Assembly: GCA_018873245.2 (NCBI GenBank)
Contig: JAEMBT020000007.1
Span: 9,059,129 to 9,123,128, forward strand
DNA length: 64,000 nt
Reading direction: 5' to 3'
Origin: Archegozetes longisetosus
Lineage: Eukaryota; Arthropoda; Arachnida; Sarcoptiformes; Trhypochthoniidae
This document shows, one piece after another, positions 1 through 13,179 of this stretch. The position numbers and the translations under genes are program-made. Each line of letters begins with the position of its first letter. Positions within the stretch are counted from its first letter, which is position 1. Below the pieces are notes generated by a model, which was not told the origin of the DNA, ran no database searches, and saw only the letters and a list, made by a program, of their open reading frames with translations.

Positions 1-2845
1 CGCTTTGGTGGATATGTAAAAAATGATGGATAAACTAGCTTTAGTTCCCCTACTACCCCTTATTGTTACTCAACTAATGCTTACAAACACAGCAAACACG
101 AGCCCAATAGAAACATTGCGAATAACTTTAGATCACTCTATATTTGAAGTCTAAATCAAATTAGATCTACACCAGATCAACAATACATACAAAACTAAAT
201 CAAAATCAATAATCTCTCATCACAATCAAGTCAATAATATCTGCCGCTAACGAGAAATCACTTCTGATGGCTTAGTTTAGGTTTTATCAATTAACTCAGT
301 CTTAATGGTTGCACTTAACAAAACTATTGAATTTATCTTCTTAAATCACTTCTTGATGGATTTCACTTTGAGCATCTTTATCAGTCAATAAAATTTATCT
401 ATAATTTATTCGTTGAGTCAGTATTAGATGTGTTTAATGCTCGTTACAAGCATTTCAAGCATAGTTTAGCATATTTTTCGCTTATTCAACACTTGTATTT
501 TGATCTAATTTTCATCACTTCATCCATCATTCAAAGCCATACCAATCAATAAAATGATATTTGAATAAGAAATAACATGAAAAACTTGGGTTTATTAAAA
601 AATAGATTTTATCTTTACTAGTATGGAAGTAGAAAAATAGAAAATCATTTGCCATTATTATCTTGTTTATTTACTGAGAAACAAAATCGCGACAAATAAC
701 TTATATGCAAACTAACTTAGCATTACAGATCATTTTGACTTCATTTGAGCTAAGTCAAATGCCAAAAAGCATCATACAAACGATCAATTCTTCAATTTAG
801 TTAGTTTACGAGGCATTAGATCTACATAAGATATTTGTACCTAATCTTTAATAATCGTAGTATTTCTAATCTTTCTACAAAACTACTTCCATTCAATCTA
901 ATAGTTATTGATTATCTTATTTATATGCCAACTAATTGAAGTCAATGTTTTATGCCATTCAATCGCTTTAATTATTAGTTAAGCTCTAAACTAGAAAATT
1001 AGTTAAACATCTTTTCTCACGATTTATGTGAAGAAAAGCTGGTAATAAAACCTTGAAAACAACTCATTAGTTATTGAGACTACTTTGGATTGCCACAAAT
1101 TTTGCTGTGTTTTCCTTATGATTAGGAACGCACTATTCAGTAATTTATTATTAATTTCTGTCTATTTATTACAGGTTATCAAATATTAAATTCCATCGTC
1201 GAGTCAGTGCTATAAAGTTCTGTCTCTAATGTTATTTCAATTAGAGATAGAACGCAATAGCACACACTCACCCAAATTGTATTTTTCCAGTAAAGTCACT
1301 TCGAGACTACCTGAATTTTGATCAACTCCAATCACAAATTCTGATCTGAGTTGCTTTGAAAACATTTTCTCTAGTTTGAATCAGTTATAACATGATTTGT
1401 TTACTTAGGCCTATGATCAAACACCAGAACAAGTAGTTTGAAGATAGAAATGCTAAACATAAATTAATTTGAACGTCTTATTAAGTTTCTAGCTATTATT
1501 TTCTAGTTAAAAACTGCTTCAATTCAAGGAAGTTCTTAGCTTTTATTCAATGGATTGATCGATTTATCAAATTTCTCTTTGTTATGGTAATGGTTCGCTC
1601 AATCAGATAGAATTTAATTCTGAAGGAACAGCTCGAATACTTGTAATCTAGAAATAAATCAAAACTTGTGAATAACTCAAACTGTCTATTGAACTGACAA
1701 TATTGAAAACTGAAGTTTTTAAATAACTAAACTAAATGTGTTTTTATTTGTTTCATTTTATAAGTCTTTATTTGTAACATTTGCGCTTAACTTGTGTGTT
1801 AAAAGTTATGATTTGGAAACTTTCAACACATTTAACAACAGACATAATTTATTTTTAGCAGATGTTTAATAGAGAGTATTAACTTCTATAAAAAGACTAC
1901 ACTTTCTCAAAAAATTAGAAAACAGTCAACTCATAAAGCAATATTATTGAAAAACAAATATGAAAATCGTCGATAAAATTTTCAAAGATGAACATTTTTC
2001 AGCAAAATCAGGAAAATATAAAGTTTTATAGTTGTCATGTGGAATATGTTTGACTTACAAGTGAAAATACACGCAATGTGTTTACGTACATTTAAGCCCT
2101 TTACTTTTTAGTTAATTTATCCGCAATTTACAAACTAACTGTTCTATTATTCACAGATCTTTATCTGAGAGAAACCTCAAGTTTGGTGAGGAGTTGCGAA
2201 ATGTTTAGATTCAGTTTTAATCTAATAGATGCAGATTTAGAGGTTAGGAATAAGTTTAGGGCTGCGAAACAAACTACAGTTAACTTTGAGTACAATTTAA
2301 CTAAAATTGAAAGCCTAGTAAAGGTTTAGAGTAAAATTAGATCATAATATAAAATATTGAGTAAGATAACTAAAAATAAGATGGTATTATTTATAGTTTT
2401 TTGGCATGCAACCAAATTTAGTCTATTAATTAAATGATTCATCAAATTGTTAAGTTTTTTAGAATTGAAAACAATTCAATTGAATACTTCAATTGAAGTA
2501 ACCTTTAGTCGATCTAATTATATGAAACTAATCATTTCAGAAAGTGTTACATTCATGAGGAAAATCTGCTAGAATTCATATTTGCCCGGATTAAACAGCT
2601 TGTAATACAACTTGCTAAATAACTTCAATGTTAACAGATATTTAGTTCAGCTTTAGTTTTAAACAAATCCTAAATATTAATCATTGAGAGATGGCTCTCA
2701 TCTCGTTAACTGTTGCTTTATTTTAATGTTAGCCGCCTTTCAATCACATGTCAATCAATTCGTTTGCATTCATAACGATTCTTATTTAATCATTATTTAA
2801 ATCAAATCATTTCAATTATATACAATTGTATTATTGTCTCAAAAC
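1..2845. other. Intergenic, no gene seen; one hairpin repeat copy
   Basis: This stretch is A+T-rich and no reading frame in it looks like a protein. The only structure I can support is the hairpin repeat at 1207-1263, listed separately. The last few hundred bases should hold the promoter and 5' UTR of the Iwr1-like gene, but I see no clear TATA element to name. Confidence 0.6.
1207..1263. repeat. Dispersed hairpin repeat, copy 1
   Basis: Two arms of about 24 bases face each other around a 9-base loop (GTTATTTCA). The left arm reads GTGCTATAAAGTTCTGTCTC and pairs with the right arm ending GCAATAGCAC; only about four positions mismatch, three of them adjacent. The same arm and loop sequences recur at 17857, 31545 and 36567, so this is a dispersed repeat and not a chance palindrome. 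The loop here has the same orientation as the 31545 copy and is inverted relative to the other two. It is likely a very short MITE-type element; a structured RNA is a weaker alternative. Confidence 0.75.
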
Positions 2846-3597
2846 ATGTCTTCTGTCGAATCAACTAAAAGAGTGATTCGAGTTAAACGTAAAGCAAACC
2901 AAGAGAAGAGTGTTTCGAACAAGAGATGCAAATATATCGGCAGTTGTGATACCAACGATGACGTACATGTCCACCAATTGCTCGTCTCTTCGCAAAAGTT
3001 ATCACAAGACCAGATCAGTAAACTTGAGATCATGGATTGTGACCAATCAGTCCCATTTGACATGAATCAACACTTTAACCATAAAATCAATTCACCAAAC
3101 ATTAATCAAAGTACGTTTTGCTCCATTTCTTATTTCAATATTAATCCATTAGTTGATTAAATTATTTTAATCCTATTATAGTTATCACGTGCAATGGTGA
3201 GCCCCTGGAAGCCGTTCAAAACGATTTGAATCAATCTTTTGATTATATTTATGACATTTATGTCTACGACGACGATCAAAGTCTTCATTTCGATCAAAAC
3301 GATTACCGCGAATGTGACGACGAGGACGTCAGTAGTAATGACGAAAACTATTTATATAACGACTATCCCGACGAAGACGAAGTCTCTGATGAAGCCTTCG
3401 ATTATTATAGTTATAGAGATCTCGAAGATGATGACGGTCAAGCTGATTTGAGTCGTGCTTTTGGTCGCAGTCGAATTTCATCTGATTACGATTTGAGTGA
3501 TCAGGAAAGTCTTGATAGATATCATCCTAACGACTCTTCTGATGGCAGCAGTTATGGTGAACTCGAACATCCTGAAGATCCCGAAGATGATGAGTGA
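2846..3597 (+). CDS. SLC7A6OS: Iwr1/SLC7A6OS-like RNA polymerase II nuclear-import factor, 2 exons
   Basis: Exons 2846-3110 and 3182-3597 join in phase across a 71-base intron (GTACGT..TATAG), giving 226 residues. Iwr1 is the conserved adaptor that binds assembled RNA polymerase II in the cytoplasm and takes it into the nucleus with importin alpha. Visible support: the N terminus carries KRVIRVKRK, the basic stretch with which this family opens and which acts as a nuclear localisation signal. After the splice comes DYIYDIYVY, the counterpart of YVYDIYYL in the vertebrate protein, then a very acidic D/E-rich tail with the family's ENYLYNDYPDED block. I chose the ATG at 2846 because it places the basic motif right at the N terminus; the frame also opens at a TTG a few codons upstream, which is not a credible start. 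The protein is shorter than the vertebrate one (about 300 residues), mostly between motif and splice. A likely poly(A) signal follows at 3764. Confidence 0.85.
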
Positions 3598-6558
3598 AAC
3601 GAATTCGTTGTAATTTGATTCTGAATATTTATTGCATAACTTGTATATTTTCATAAGACATCGAAATTAGGTGTAAATATATCTTAAATTAATTTCCGAA
3701 ATTTTAAAACCAAAAATTACTCTTTTTATTATTAGGATTGAACAAAAAAGATTACTTTTTCCAAATAAAAACAGAAAATTTCGAAGAATACTTGAATTTT
3801 CATTGAACTTGTTTCAGTCGATAATTCAAATCAATACATAAAATCGAAGTAAAAATATGTTCTAGTGTTTGAGTGTTGACCTGAGCCATCAATCGAATTG
3901 AACTCAGAAATTTGTCATCTACAAGACGTCCAATGCGAAGCAAAATTGTCTACAACTAACACCTACAGTAAATAAAATGCTGATCTATTCAACAGCAGAC
4001 CAGATGAATCCCGGCTCGATTCAAAGGTCCAATAGACCAGAAGTAGATCCGGTTTGCAGAAAAGTTGTCAAATACTGAATTTAAAAGAAATTGGTTTGTT
4101 ATGTTGAGTAAATGACAATGTAGAGCTTTGGTTAGTCTATAAATACTTAGTTTATTGTAAAGCTTGTTATTCAACAAAAGAATATATATTAATAGCTGCA
4201 TATATTGAGGCACAATAATCACTATTAATCAAAATGTGTCCTTTCGTTATTAGTAAAAGAATGCTTAAACACATACACTTTGGTCTCTGGACTTGCCACG
4301 AAAACGATTAACGATAACAAAAGTCTAAATAGAAAAGTGTATGTCTCTAAGCAAGCTTTTGGAAAGTGTTGAACTTGAACTTGAAAAAGATATGAAGCGT
4401 TTTACAATAGAAATATAAGGCATAACAATCAAAGCACAAGTTGTGGCAAAGTTAAGATTATTAAACATTATATTGACAGTCATGCAGCTATTTTACAAAA
4501 TCAATATTAAGAGCTAATCATTAGTCAACATAACTTTCCAATAAAAAAATACATTTGCACTTATTATTACATTCACTACAATTTAACTTATATATGACTG
4601 TTTCACATTGATTTCAAGTGCTTTTAGCAAAACCGAAATATGTCTTTTATTTGAGTTTTACTTCATTTCTAACTTGATTAGAAGTAAGAATCAAGTTGAA
4701 ATTAATTGTTTTTCTTGTGCAAATCATTTCTCAAATAACGCATTGAAGACGATTCGCCTCAATTCAATAATAAACATTACAATTGGTTTAGGAGATCACC
4801 GAATATACTCAATCTCATCTCACTCTAAATTATTGTTAGCTCTTATCTAAACCTTATTATTTCTTAATCATTATTATTACAGATTTTGTTTAACTTTTGA
4901 TGAAACAAACTTTCATTTTCAGTCACCATTATTTCAATGTCAAGTCTCATACGAGAATAGACTGAGGTTAGAATCAATTTTCACAGACTCTATTGAGTTA
5001 TATCAAAGTTTGACTCATTGACTAATCAATAAAAGCTCTAAAATATGAGTTTGAAAACTGTTCAAAGTGTTGATTTGTACTCTAAGCTTGTTGGATAGAT
5101 GACTAAATAGATGACCAAATATTACTACTCAAGAGTCATGTGAGAATTGATCTGTTTAAACATTACAATTACAATTGAATTAACATAACAAAAATTGAGT
5201 TACTCCTGATTATTAATTTGTTTTCTTTAACCATAATCTGAATAAAATTCTAAAAAATGTTAAACAATTCATAACTATTAAACAATTTGATGCGTTAATA
5301 TATGGCAATAAAGTGTAAGCCGACTGTGACTTGCAGTTAAGGCTAATAAGAGAGAGAGTAATGAAAATAATGAGAACATAGAATAAGATTTTGTGCAAAT
5401 ATTCAGTAATTGCATGCAAACTACTCGATGTATTGACTAGATTATTAACATTATATTAATCTCTATTATATTACAATATTTATATATTTCCATTCAAATT
5501 CATTACAACTCTCATAAATCATTATTCATTTAAAATAATTATTACACTATTTTTTATCAACTTTTAGCTCTCATTCAAATATCTCTTTGCCTAAGTCTGA
5601 GTCTGAGTCTGACTGCAATTAATAGATTATCATATATTTCAACAATTGTGGCAAAGAATATGCATTAGTTGAATAAAAAATTATTACAATTTATATCCAG
5701 TCATTGTGACGCTTAGCAATTAATTAGACTAAAATTGGTTAGAATAATAAGTAGATTCTTAATTGTCAACAAGTGATAGATCACGAATAATGATAATTGA
5801 AATATTTTCTATGCTGTGAACCCGCACAGCATGTCTTCATCCAATGGATAGCACATTATGACTATTCAATGATAAAATAATGTGCCCTTTGATATGGTTT
5901 ACTCTAGTTTTAAAATCGATCAAAAAATGTTTGGTTTGAGGCACAAGTGAGCAAAAATATCTATTCATCATATAAAGTTAGTTTTGGGCGTAACAACAAT
6001 TCAAAACACGCGTAAACAACTATTATATGTCATCAGCAAATTCTATGATTAAAAAGTTTACCAAAAAGTAAAGCTCATAAAAACAAAACTAAATAGTATC
6101 GTAAAATGCAAGTCAGTTTTTCTTCAAAATTCAAATCAAAACTCTATTTGAGCCGAAATGCAATGATAAATGTATTGTATATTAAAGGCTGAAATAATTC
6201 TCATAAAATAAGTAAAACCTAAAACATTTGATTCTAGTAAAACATCTGAATAAGTAGATGAAACTTTTTGGTAAACTCTTTAAACATAGCTCTAAATTAT
6301 ATATAACACGATCCAAAAGTGGTCCGTAAACATTGATTACTAAACTGATTGCAGCATTGATTGACTATTGTTTAGGTAGAATTCAATTCAATCTAAAGCT
6401 GAACAAAGTGCGTTGTCGACACTTTTGGCGGTTCACTCGATTCTATAGGAGTTTTCGGTGAGAAATACGTGTGACTCGAATGCAAAAGAGGAACTTTTGA
6501 TTAGTTTTTGAAACTAAAATAATCTCCAAAATGGCACAATTGTTAAATCTGTTGAATA
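3598..6558. other. Convergent intergenic region, no gene seen
   Basis: The region lies between the 3' ends of the Iwr1-like gene (+) and PEDS1 (-). Short open frames here show no recognisable protein. A short GTCTGA hexamer run lies at about 5594-5612. Some of it must be 3' UTR of the two genes; I did not find a clear AATAAA for PEDS1 on the minus strand close to its stop. Confidence 0.6.
3764..3769 (+). promoter_or_regulatory. Candidate poly(A) signal of the Iwr1-like gene
   Basis: AATAAA lies about 170 bases after the stop codon on the same strand. It is plausible but unproven in such A+T-rich DNA. Confidence 0.4.
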
Positions 6559-9307
6559 TTAATCTTGTTTACATATACAGTGGTCCTCTACTGAGTTCAA
6601 TGCGAAGGAATGACTTGTTCTACAATTATGATTATCCGTCTGTCTCGGGGTCGAAAGTCCTTTTTGAGCCCACTTTAAATCATCGGAACGAGGCTTACAC
6701 CCAAACAGTCGTTCAATTATGAATTCGAGTGTAGACCAAAAACGTAATTTTTCTAATGGATAGTTAAGCCAACCTGTTGTGATGCAAAAATATGTCTCAT
6801 GTGGCGAAACGTGATGTAGTCGATGATGTCGTCGGGGGAGGATTAGATGAATTTCCTAATATTATAAATAAAAACCATTGTTATTCGAGTAATTAAAGGA
6901 CAGTAAACAAAATATTAAACTATCATAATTTCTTCTATAGCGTTGCCACCTGTCCTCTTTGAACTCTTCTTCTTTGCTCTCTGTGTCCTCTTTTCTCTAA
7001 GAAAAATTTGATCAAAAGTCCTCTTTACGAGGAATATTGGCTAATATTTTTGGTCATTCATTCGTAGAATAGATTTCGGAAATACTTTGATAATTTGTTC
7101 AGGAAAGCTTGTTGAATTTAATTAGCAGTATTGTCCATTTTTGATGGATCAAAAAGATGGCAACGCTAGAAAGTTGTGACATAAAATATAATATTAAATG
7201 TAATGGACCTGTAAAAGCACCACCCAACATGGAAGGCCGAAGTAGGTGTGCGACCATTTATGGATCTGTTTATATAAAATACATCATTCATTATTAAAAC
7301 TTATATTCATTATAAACATCAAATTAATTATGGCCTAAAAGCATAAGAAATGTTTATGTAATGGATGACAGAAACACCTAATCATTTGTGTATGAATGAT
7401 GTAATCATTTATACTAAGAAATGAGTGACAGAACTGATGACTCACTTGATTTGTGAACGCAACAAAGATTGCGAGTAAAAAAAGATAACAAATCCAGTTA
7501 TAATTGATCACAATATCTTTGGGCTCATTGAATTGGAAATAGTATAATAAGTAGGCGAGTCCAGGAATAATGGCCATAAAGTTATCACCGTTCGTCTCAA
7601 TGAAGTCATGTCTTGTGATGGCAGTCGGGTCGATGTGATGTTCTCGAAACGGACGAATAAATGCTTTGCCGAGAACTACAAGCTCAACTGAACCCCAAGT
7701 ATCTGCCATCCAATGGACTAAACCACTTAAAAAGTCAGCGGTAACAATGCCACAAACTGTAGACAAATGAGTCGATCATTAGTTGATAAATAGACTGGTA
7801 ATTAGTTGATGTTTACTTACGTGCGGCCAATAGTATAAAATACCATTTGGACAAATCGAAATAGTGAGTCAGGTATAGAAAGTCTATGAATATGAGAATA
7901 ACACATATGATTATGCAAACGGTTTCCTGTGTTCGCTTTCCTAATCAAATCAAAATAAAATATTTATTACTTTCAAATTTTTATCATATTTATAATTGAA
8001 AAGAAAAACAAATCATTGTCTGCTTATTTCATGGCAAATGCTTAATCTTATCAAAGGTGACATTTCGACAAATGATAATTAATGAGTGTTTGCTCAAAGA
8101 GAAGCATAACGTGATAGCTTTAAATTTGAGGCAAAACCGTAGAGTATTTTCAGCCAAAACCGTAGAGTATTTTAAGGCAAAACCGTAGAGTATTTGTCAG
8201 ACAAACTGAAACACACCCAAAGATAAGTACAGACTTGTGGCCATGCGATCTAGTAATGCATTAGATTCTACTTATTTCAGACTAATCTAATCAGTATTTA
8301 ATGTATCAGTCAAGAGTCAGGCTGACAGAGCATCACAATATCTATGAATATATGTATACATTGAAAATGTGAACTTTTATAAATATAACTTTATTACTGG
8401 CACAAATGCTGTCACGATATATTTGCAGTAATACCTCGATATTGTAAACCAACAGGCACACCAAAATTGCATATACTATAACTGGTCTCATTATAAACAG
8501 TCAATTGTTACTCAAATGGTATGTGCTGGAAGTGGATAAATGCCTTGACAGTATCGAGGACTGACTATATCGGGGATTCATTATAAGCAGATTGACTGTA
8601 TCTCTCTATTGCTATACTATTTGTGCCAACGACTACTTATAATATGTTAAGTTTTTTAAATTTAAGTGAAGAAAGTTGCGAACTGATGCACTAAACATAG
8701 CTTGAGAACCACTCCCTCGCACTTTAAATATGAAAAAATGTGTCACTTATTCAGCTTTTTTTAATTTAATAAATTATCTCTTTCTAGTCTTCATCCCTAC
8801 TCAGCGCTAAAACTCATGAGTAATACTTAATCAAATTCCTTATCTCTACCCTTATTTAGACATTTTCTACAAAAGTTCACCAATCGTTTAGATTTTGTGA
8901 GAAATTTTGTGAACAAATTTTGATAACAAATCAAAATAAATAGTAATAAAAACGGAAAAAACACAAGACTAGATTAGAGCTAAGAAATAACAAAAGAAAA
9001 GTCGCGACTAAACAATCAAAAATGAAGGATAACAGAAAAAAGGAGAACAAGTATAAAATAAGAAGGGGTTAAGAAGAGAAGAGAATCGGTGGTAGTAGTG
9101 GATGAAGAGTAAGATATAGATACCTTTAGTATAAAGCCTTTGCAGCTGTTTTGCCCCCTCGTGGTTTGGGCCCCATCTGCACCACCTTTCCTTATCGCTC
9201 ACGACGTGACTATTGCTGTTTGGGTCATCTTCTAGCATCGAATTTTCTAATATTTCTTTATCTGTTTTCCCCTTGGCTCTAAACAATACCCGCGAGTTTT
9301 CAGCCAT
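6559..9307 (-). CDS. PEDS1: Plasmanylethanolamine desaturase (PEDS1/TMEM189/Kua), 5 exons
   Basis: Exons on the minus strand are 9307-9124, 7940-7821, 7756-7446, 7265-7209 and 6855-6559. They join in phase to 322 codons plus stop. The enzyme is the ER-membrane, iron-dependent desaturase that introduces the vinyl-ether bond of plasmalogens. Order of features: the N-terminal WCRWGPNHEGAKQLQRLY block, two hydrophobic segments around residues 70-105, ADFLSGLVHWMADTWGS, then RPFREHHIDPTAITRHDFIE, FTNQ, IHKWSHTYFGLP, and ILPRRHHRLHHVSPHETYF with TTGWLNYPLEK. The histidines of the HxxxH/HHxxHH boxes expected for iron binding are all present. The 57-base fourth exon supplies only IHKWSHTYFGLPCWVVLLQ; its donor (CAG|GTCCAT) is weak, but the phase and homology leave little doubt. 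The ATG at 9307 is used; the frame also opens at an upstream GTG. About 33 residues follow the point (WAQK) where vertebrate proteins nearly end. Confidence 0.95.
8131..8195. repeat. Minisatellite, 3 copies of a ~24-bp unit, in PEDS1 intron 1
   Basis: The core GCAAAACCGTAGAGTATTT occurs three times in direct orientation with small differences at the joins. It lies wholly within the first intron (7941-9123) of PEDS1. Confidence 0.8.
8426..8598. mobile_element. Pogo/Tigger-like MITE, 173 bp, in PEDS1 intron 1
   Basis: The element opens with CAGTAATACCTCGATATTGT and closes with a related inverted end (..GATTGACTG followed by TA). Its second half contains GAGGACTGACTATATCGGGG, which recurs with little change in the reverse complement of the 174-bp element at 62565-62738. 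TIRs of the CAGTNNNACCTCGATATA type and a TA target are typical of the pogo/Tigger group of Tc1/mariner transposons. It is far too short to code for a transposase and is therefore non-autonomous. It is degenerate: the 5' flank is TG where TA is expected. Confidence 0.65.
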
Positions 9308-11250
9308 AATAACTCTACTGCTCGTGAAACGTTTCTCGAGCGAACTCACTGCTTGTCTATCACTGTTTCACATATAGCAGAGATACATTCACTTTCTATC
9401 CAGTACTGTACTCTCTGTTTGGCGAACATAGACGACACTAGTCTCTCGCAAATGCACTAAAGGCAGAAGTAATGTTCAAACTAATAGCGCTCTAATCAAT
9501 TTAATGCTAATGAGTGCGTGCTAACAATCTATCTTCTTTTACTTCTCTAAGCTCTACAAATTAAACTAATTTTCTCATCTGTTTTGCGATACAATTATAA
9601 GAAATAAGAAATATACTTATATAACGATTATGATTAATTATTTATCAATAATAGACTATTAGACTCATAATTATTTAGTCTGACTTGAAAACTTATCAAC
9701 AAATAATTCCATAATAAATATTAGTATTTGCGTAATAATTCACAATTGCATATTTGATGGAACAAAACTGTTAAACTTTATTAAACTTTTGTCAAACTTT
9801 GACTAGGTATATGAAAACGAGTTTCTATTCTACAATTGATTTAAACAAATTTCCAATTTATACTAGTTGTCGATATGATATGAATCAATTTATTAATAAA
9901 GTTTTGCGCTAACACTTTATTTTAACACTAAAGATAAGACAATCAGAAAAAGTGTCATAAGTTATTATAAATGTTTATTCTCATTTATTGCTTTTATTTT
10001 CATGATTACATGCGCTCAATATAAAACTTTTATTATTGTTTTAGCCTTCAACTAGTTTAGTTTCACCTTCGACTTTCTCATTTCAGCTTATCTTGCTTTT
10101 ATTTTCATAAGTTCAATTCATTTAACTCTCATTTTCCAGCCATCAGAACCCTCACTATCTTTAAGTGATAGTACTACAGCCTTAAAATAATTTGAAAGCA
10201 ATCATAGCTAAGCTATTCAGTCATATTGTAATCATTCAATTAGATTTTCTATAGCTTTTTTCCTCCAATTTACAGAATCAAAGATCACTTCCTTCAAATA
10301 AAAAGAGTTTGATTTGATAAGATATGGATTCTATGAAATCGTAGTTAACTTAGAAGTTAGACTTTACACCTATTACTTATTAATGTAGAAGTCAGTTTCT
10401 CAGAAGTCAGTTTAACCGAAGATTAATTCCTCTGTTTTCCTGAAACCTCTTCTATTCTTCAAAGTAATTACAAAAGTCATTATAAAGAGTTCGAATTCTA
10501 AGAATATAAACTTCGAATATATACTTGATGTTCTATGTGAAAGAATATTTTATTATGGATATAGTATATTGTGGAAGTTTATCAAGCAACGATTTGCTGT
10601 AAATGCAAGTTATATTAAATTGTTAAATATGAGAATTGAAAACTTTATTTAGTTATTCGATAAGTAAAGTTAAATATTTCTTATAACTCTATTTATAAGT
10701 TAAAACTTGTATTTTCTTAAATTTCAAAATTGAGTCCAATATTTAATATTAACGAAAATCAATATAGAATTTAATCATAAGGCTTTAGTTTTATAATTAT
10801 CTGTTGACTATTGATGCTTAAGCTTTTATCTAAATCTGTCAATTACTATTAAACTTGGAATTTTGCGCAGGTAAATATGAATCAATGAAAGGAAACCCGA
10901 GATTTAAGGACGAGCAAATCAGTTGTAAAATTGATTTTGACCTGTTTCAGCATAACTGACTTGTTAAAATGCTATTCTACTAAACTGACTTCTGCGAATA
11001 TGACACCAGTCACTTATTAGATTGATGACTATGATATAAATTGTAGCAATAAATTAGTCTTTACGTGATATGATTCACATGGCATCTGACATTAGAGAGG
11101 AAATGTATTGATAATTCGTAAAATTAAATATTTAAATTAAATAGTTGATGTGAATAGATATATAAACTTGTGATTTATTACATGGAAATCTAATGAGAAG
11201 TGAGATTTAGGACTAGACTCTATTATGATTTGAATGAGAATACAACACAT

Positions 11251-11279
11251 AAAAGTTAGAAAAGTTAGAAAAGTTAGAA
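11251..11279. repeat. Tandem AAAAGTTAG-type repeat
   Basis: Three adjacent copies of AAAGTTAGAA. Confidence 0.75.
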
Positions 11280-11591
11280 TTAATTTAAAACTGAGGAGAG
11301 AGATAAAAGTGTATTCACTGGTAAAATAATCAATAATAATAATGATAGATATTCTAATAGAGTGCGGATGACAATTGGCAAGCAGTTATCGTATTACTGG
11401 TAGATAGTATTGGTTGTATAATAAAAACCAACATTTCCATTAGATTTGTATTTATGGGTTAGAAGAGAGAATCAGATAGAGGTTGTCAATAAAATGAAAA
11501 GTTAAAGTAAACTGTCATCAAAAGCAATAGTGGGGACACAGAGAGATGATTTGAAAGTATAATTTAATCACTGACACCTCAATATGTGCAC

Positions 11592-11660
11592 GTCGTTCGT
11601 AGTCGTAATCATAGTCATAGTCGTAGTTGCAGTGGTAGTCATATCCATAGTCGTAGTCAG
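11592..11660. repeat. Degenerate hexamer array (TAGTCR)n
   Basis: About eleven hexamers, mostly TAGTCG, TAGTCA or close variants (CATAGTCGTAGTCAG), run head to tail. No homology to a coding serine/aspartate repeat is apparent from flanking frames. Confidence 0.75.
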
Positions 11661-12311
11661 TCTTACTCAGAGAACAGCGATGATCTGCTTTTTCCAAATA
11701 GATAAGAGTCGGTGGTCTGATATTAAATCTGGTTTTGGTATATATGACTTTTGAAGAGAAGAGAGAGTAATACCAATATGATTGAATGTGAACACACCAG
11801 AATGACGTGTTTATGAATCTGCCGACTTGACTGTCATCTGAATGTAAAACATTGTTTGACCTGTGCCTATGCCATTAAAATTCATGAATGGGGGCATTCG
11901 GGGGCACTAAATGCCAACTTAACAGCGACTGCAAATAAACGAAATCTCGCTTTATTCTTATATAGCTTTGTATTGAGTTTATATATAGTATAGCTTTAAT
12001 ATAAAATCTGATGCTTTGCTCTCAGTCAACATTTGTGAAACTCCGCTACCGTAAAGATGATGGTAAACATCCGTTATAAGGGAGACCGGTTTAGATGGAC
12101 TTTTGTTATGATGCCCCGCATATATAGATCCGCAATATTTAGCAATACTGTACAATAAATTAATGCCACGTCGTCTCCATTACAAAATACAATAATAAGA
12201 AGTAGTAATGTATTAGACTATTACTACTATCACTATGGAAGCCAAAGAGGATTACTTTTGCTGATCATAACCGTAATTCAAAACAATAGATGCGATGCTA
12301 TGATAGCGCTG

Positions 12312-12336
12312 TGAGAGAGAGAGAGAGAGAGAGAGA
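12312..12336. repeat. (GA)n microsatellite
   Basis: An almost perfect GA run of about 25 bases. Confidence 0.9.
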
Positions 12337-13179
12337 TTGATATCTGATAATATGAGCATTATCTCCATCTTGACTCTGATCTAAAGGGAAATGATTGTTG
12401 AAGTGAAAGCTGCCTTATCCTTTAGATTAAGCAACACAACTGACATCGGGCTCTCATATTTGCAGCAAATTTAGTCTATTATGTAATATGGAATGCAGGC
12501 TAACATTGTTCATGTTATGATCGTGTAGTTGTGTTGGATAAGCCTCAGAACAAGTGAGATTATTAGAAATTCTGGTCTTACCGTGTGCAATCACATTTTC
12601 ACATTTACTCCTAACTAAATTCCCAAATAATCCTATATTAAGGAATCTTTTCTTATATCTTTCAATAAAGCCTCTCATCTGAATTAAATATTAACTTTCG
12701 AGAATTTCAACTATTTCTGCTTCAAATTAAAAATAGATGACTAGATAGAAAATCTCTTCAAATCAGTATATTATGATCTCAACTCTCACCTAACTCTATT
12801 TATTAACTCGTTTTCAATTAAACTTTGAGCTTCAGTTTTGTTACTCTTTTGGTTGAACAAAATCTATCAATACTGTTATCTCTATAGCTGGTTTATAGAA
12901 TGCTAACTTGTTTCGATTGATATTTCGCAGATTTCATTCATTGTATGCTAGTCTAGTTGTCTCCACTTAATAAATAACCAATTTTTCACGATTCTCCTTT
13001 TCAGTAAACTTTTAGCCATCGAACTGTTTACACGAATGCATAAATGAGAATTGATTCAAAGTTATGTCGAGATCTATTGAAAATATCTAACAAACTTCAA
13101 AACAAATAAGACTTTAAAAGCTTCAAGTTTGGTTATTCTTCAAAAGTCGTGATATTGACATTAGAAGCAATTTTGAACA

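Noticed and set aside
1207-1263. Hairpin as a microRNA gene
   Set aside because: The stem length would allow it, but the sequence recurs in at least four diverged, differently oriented copies, which fits a repeat better than a single miRNA locus.
9308-9349. Extended PEDS1 start upstream of 9307
   Set aside because: The extension begins with GTG, not ATG. The first ATG at 9307 needs no special assumption.
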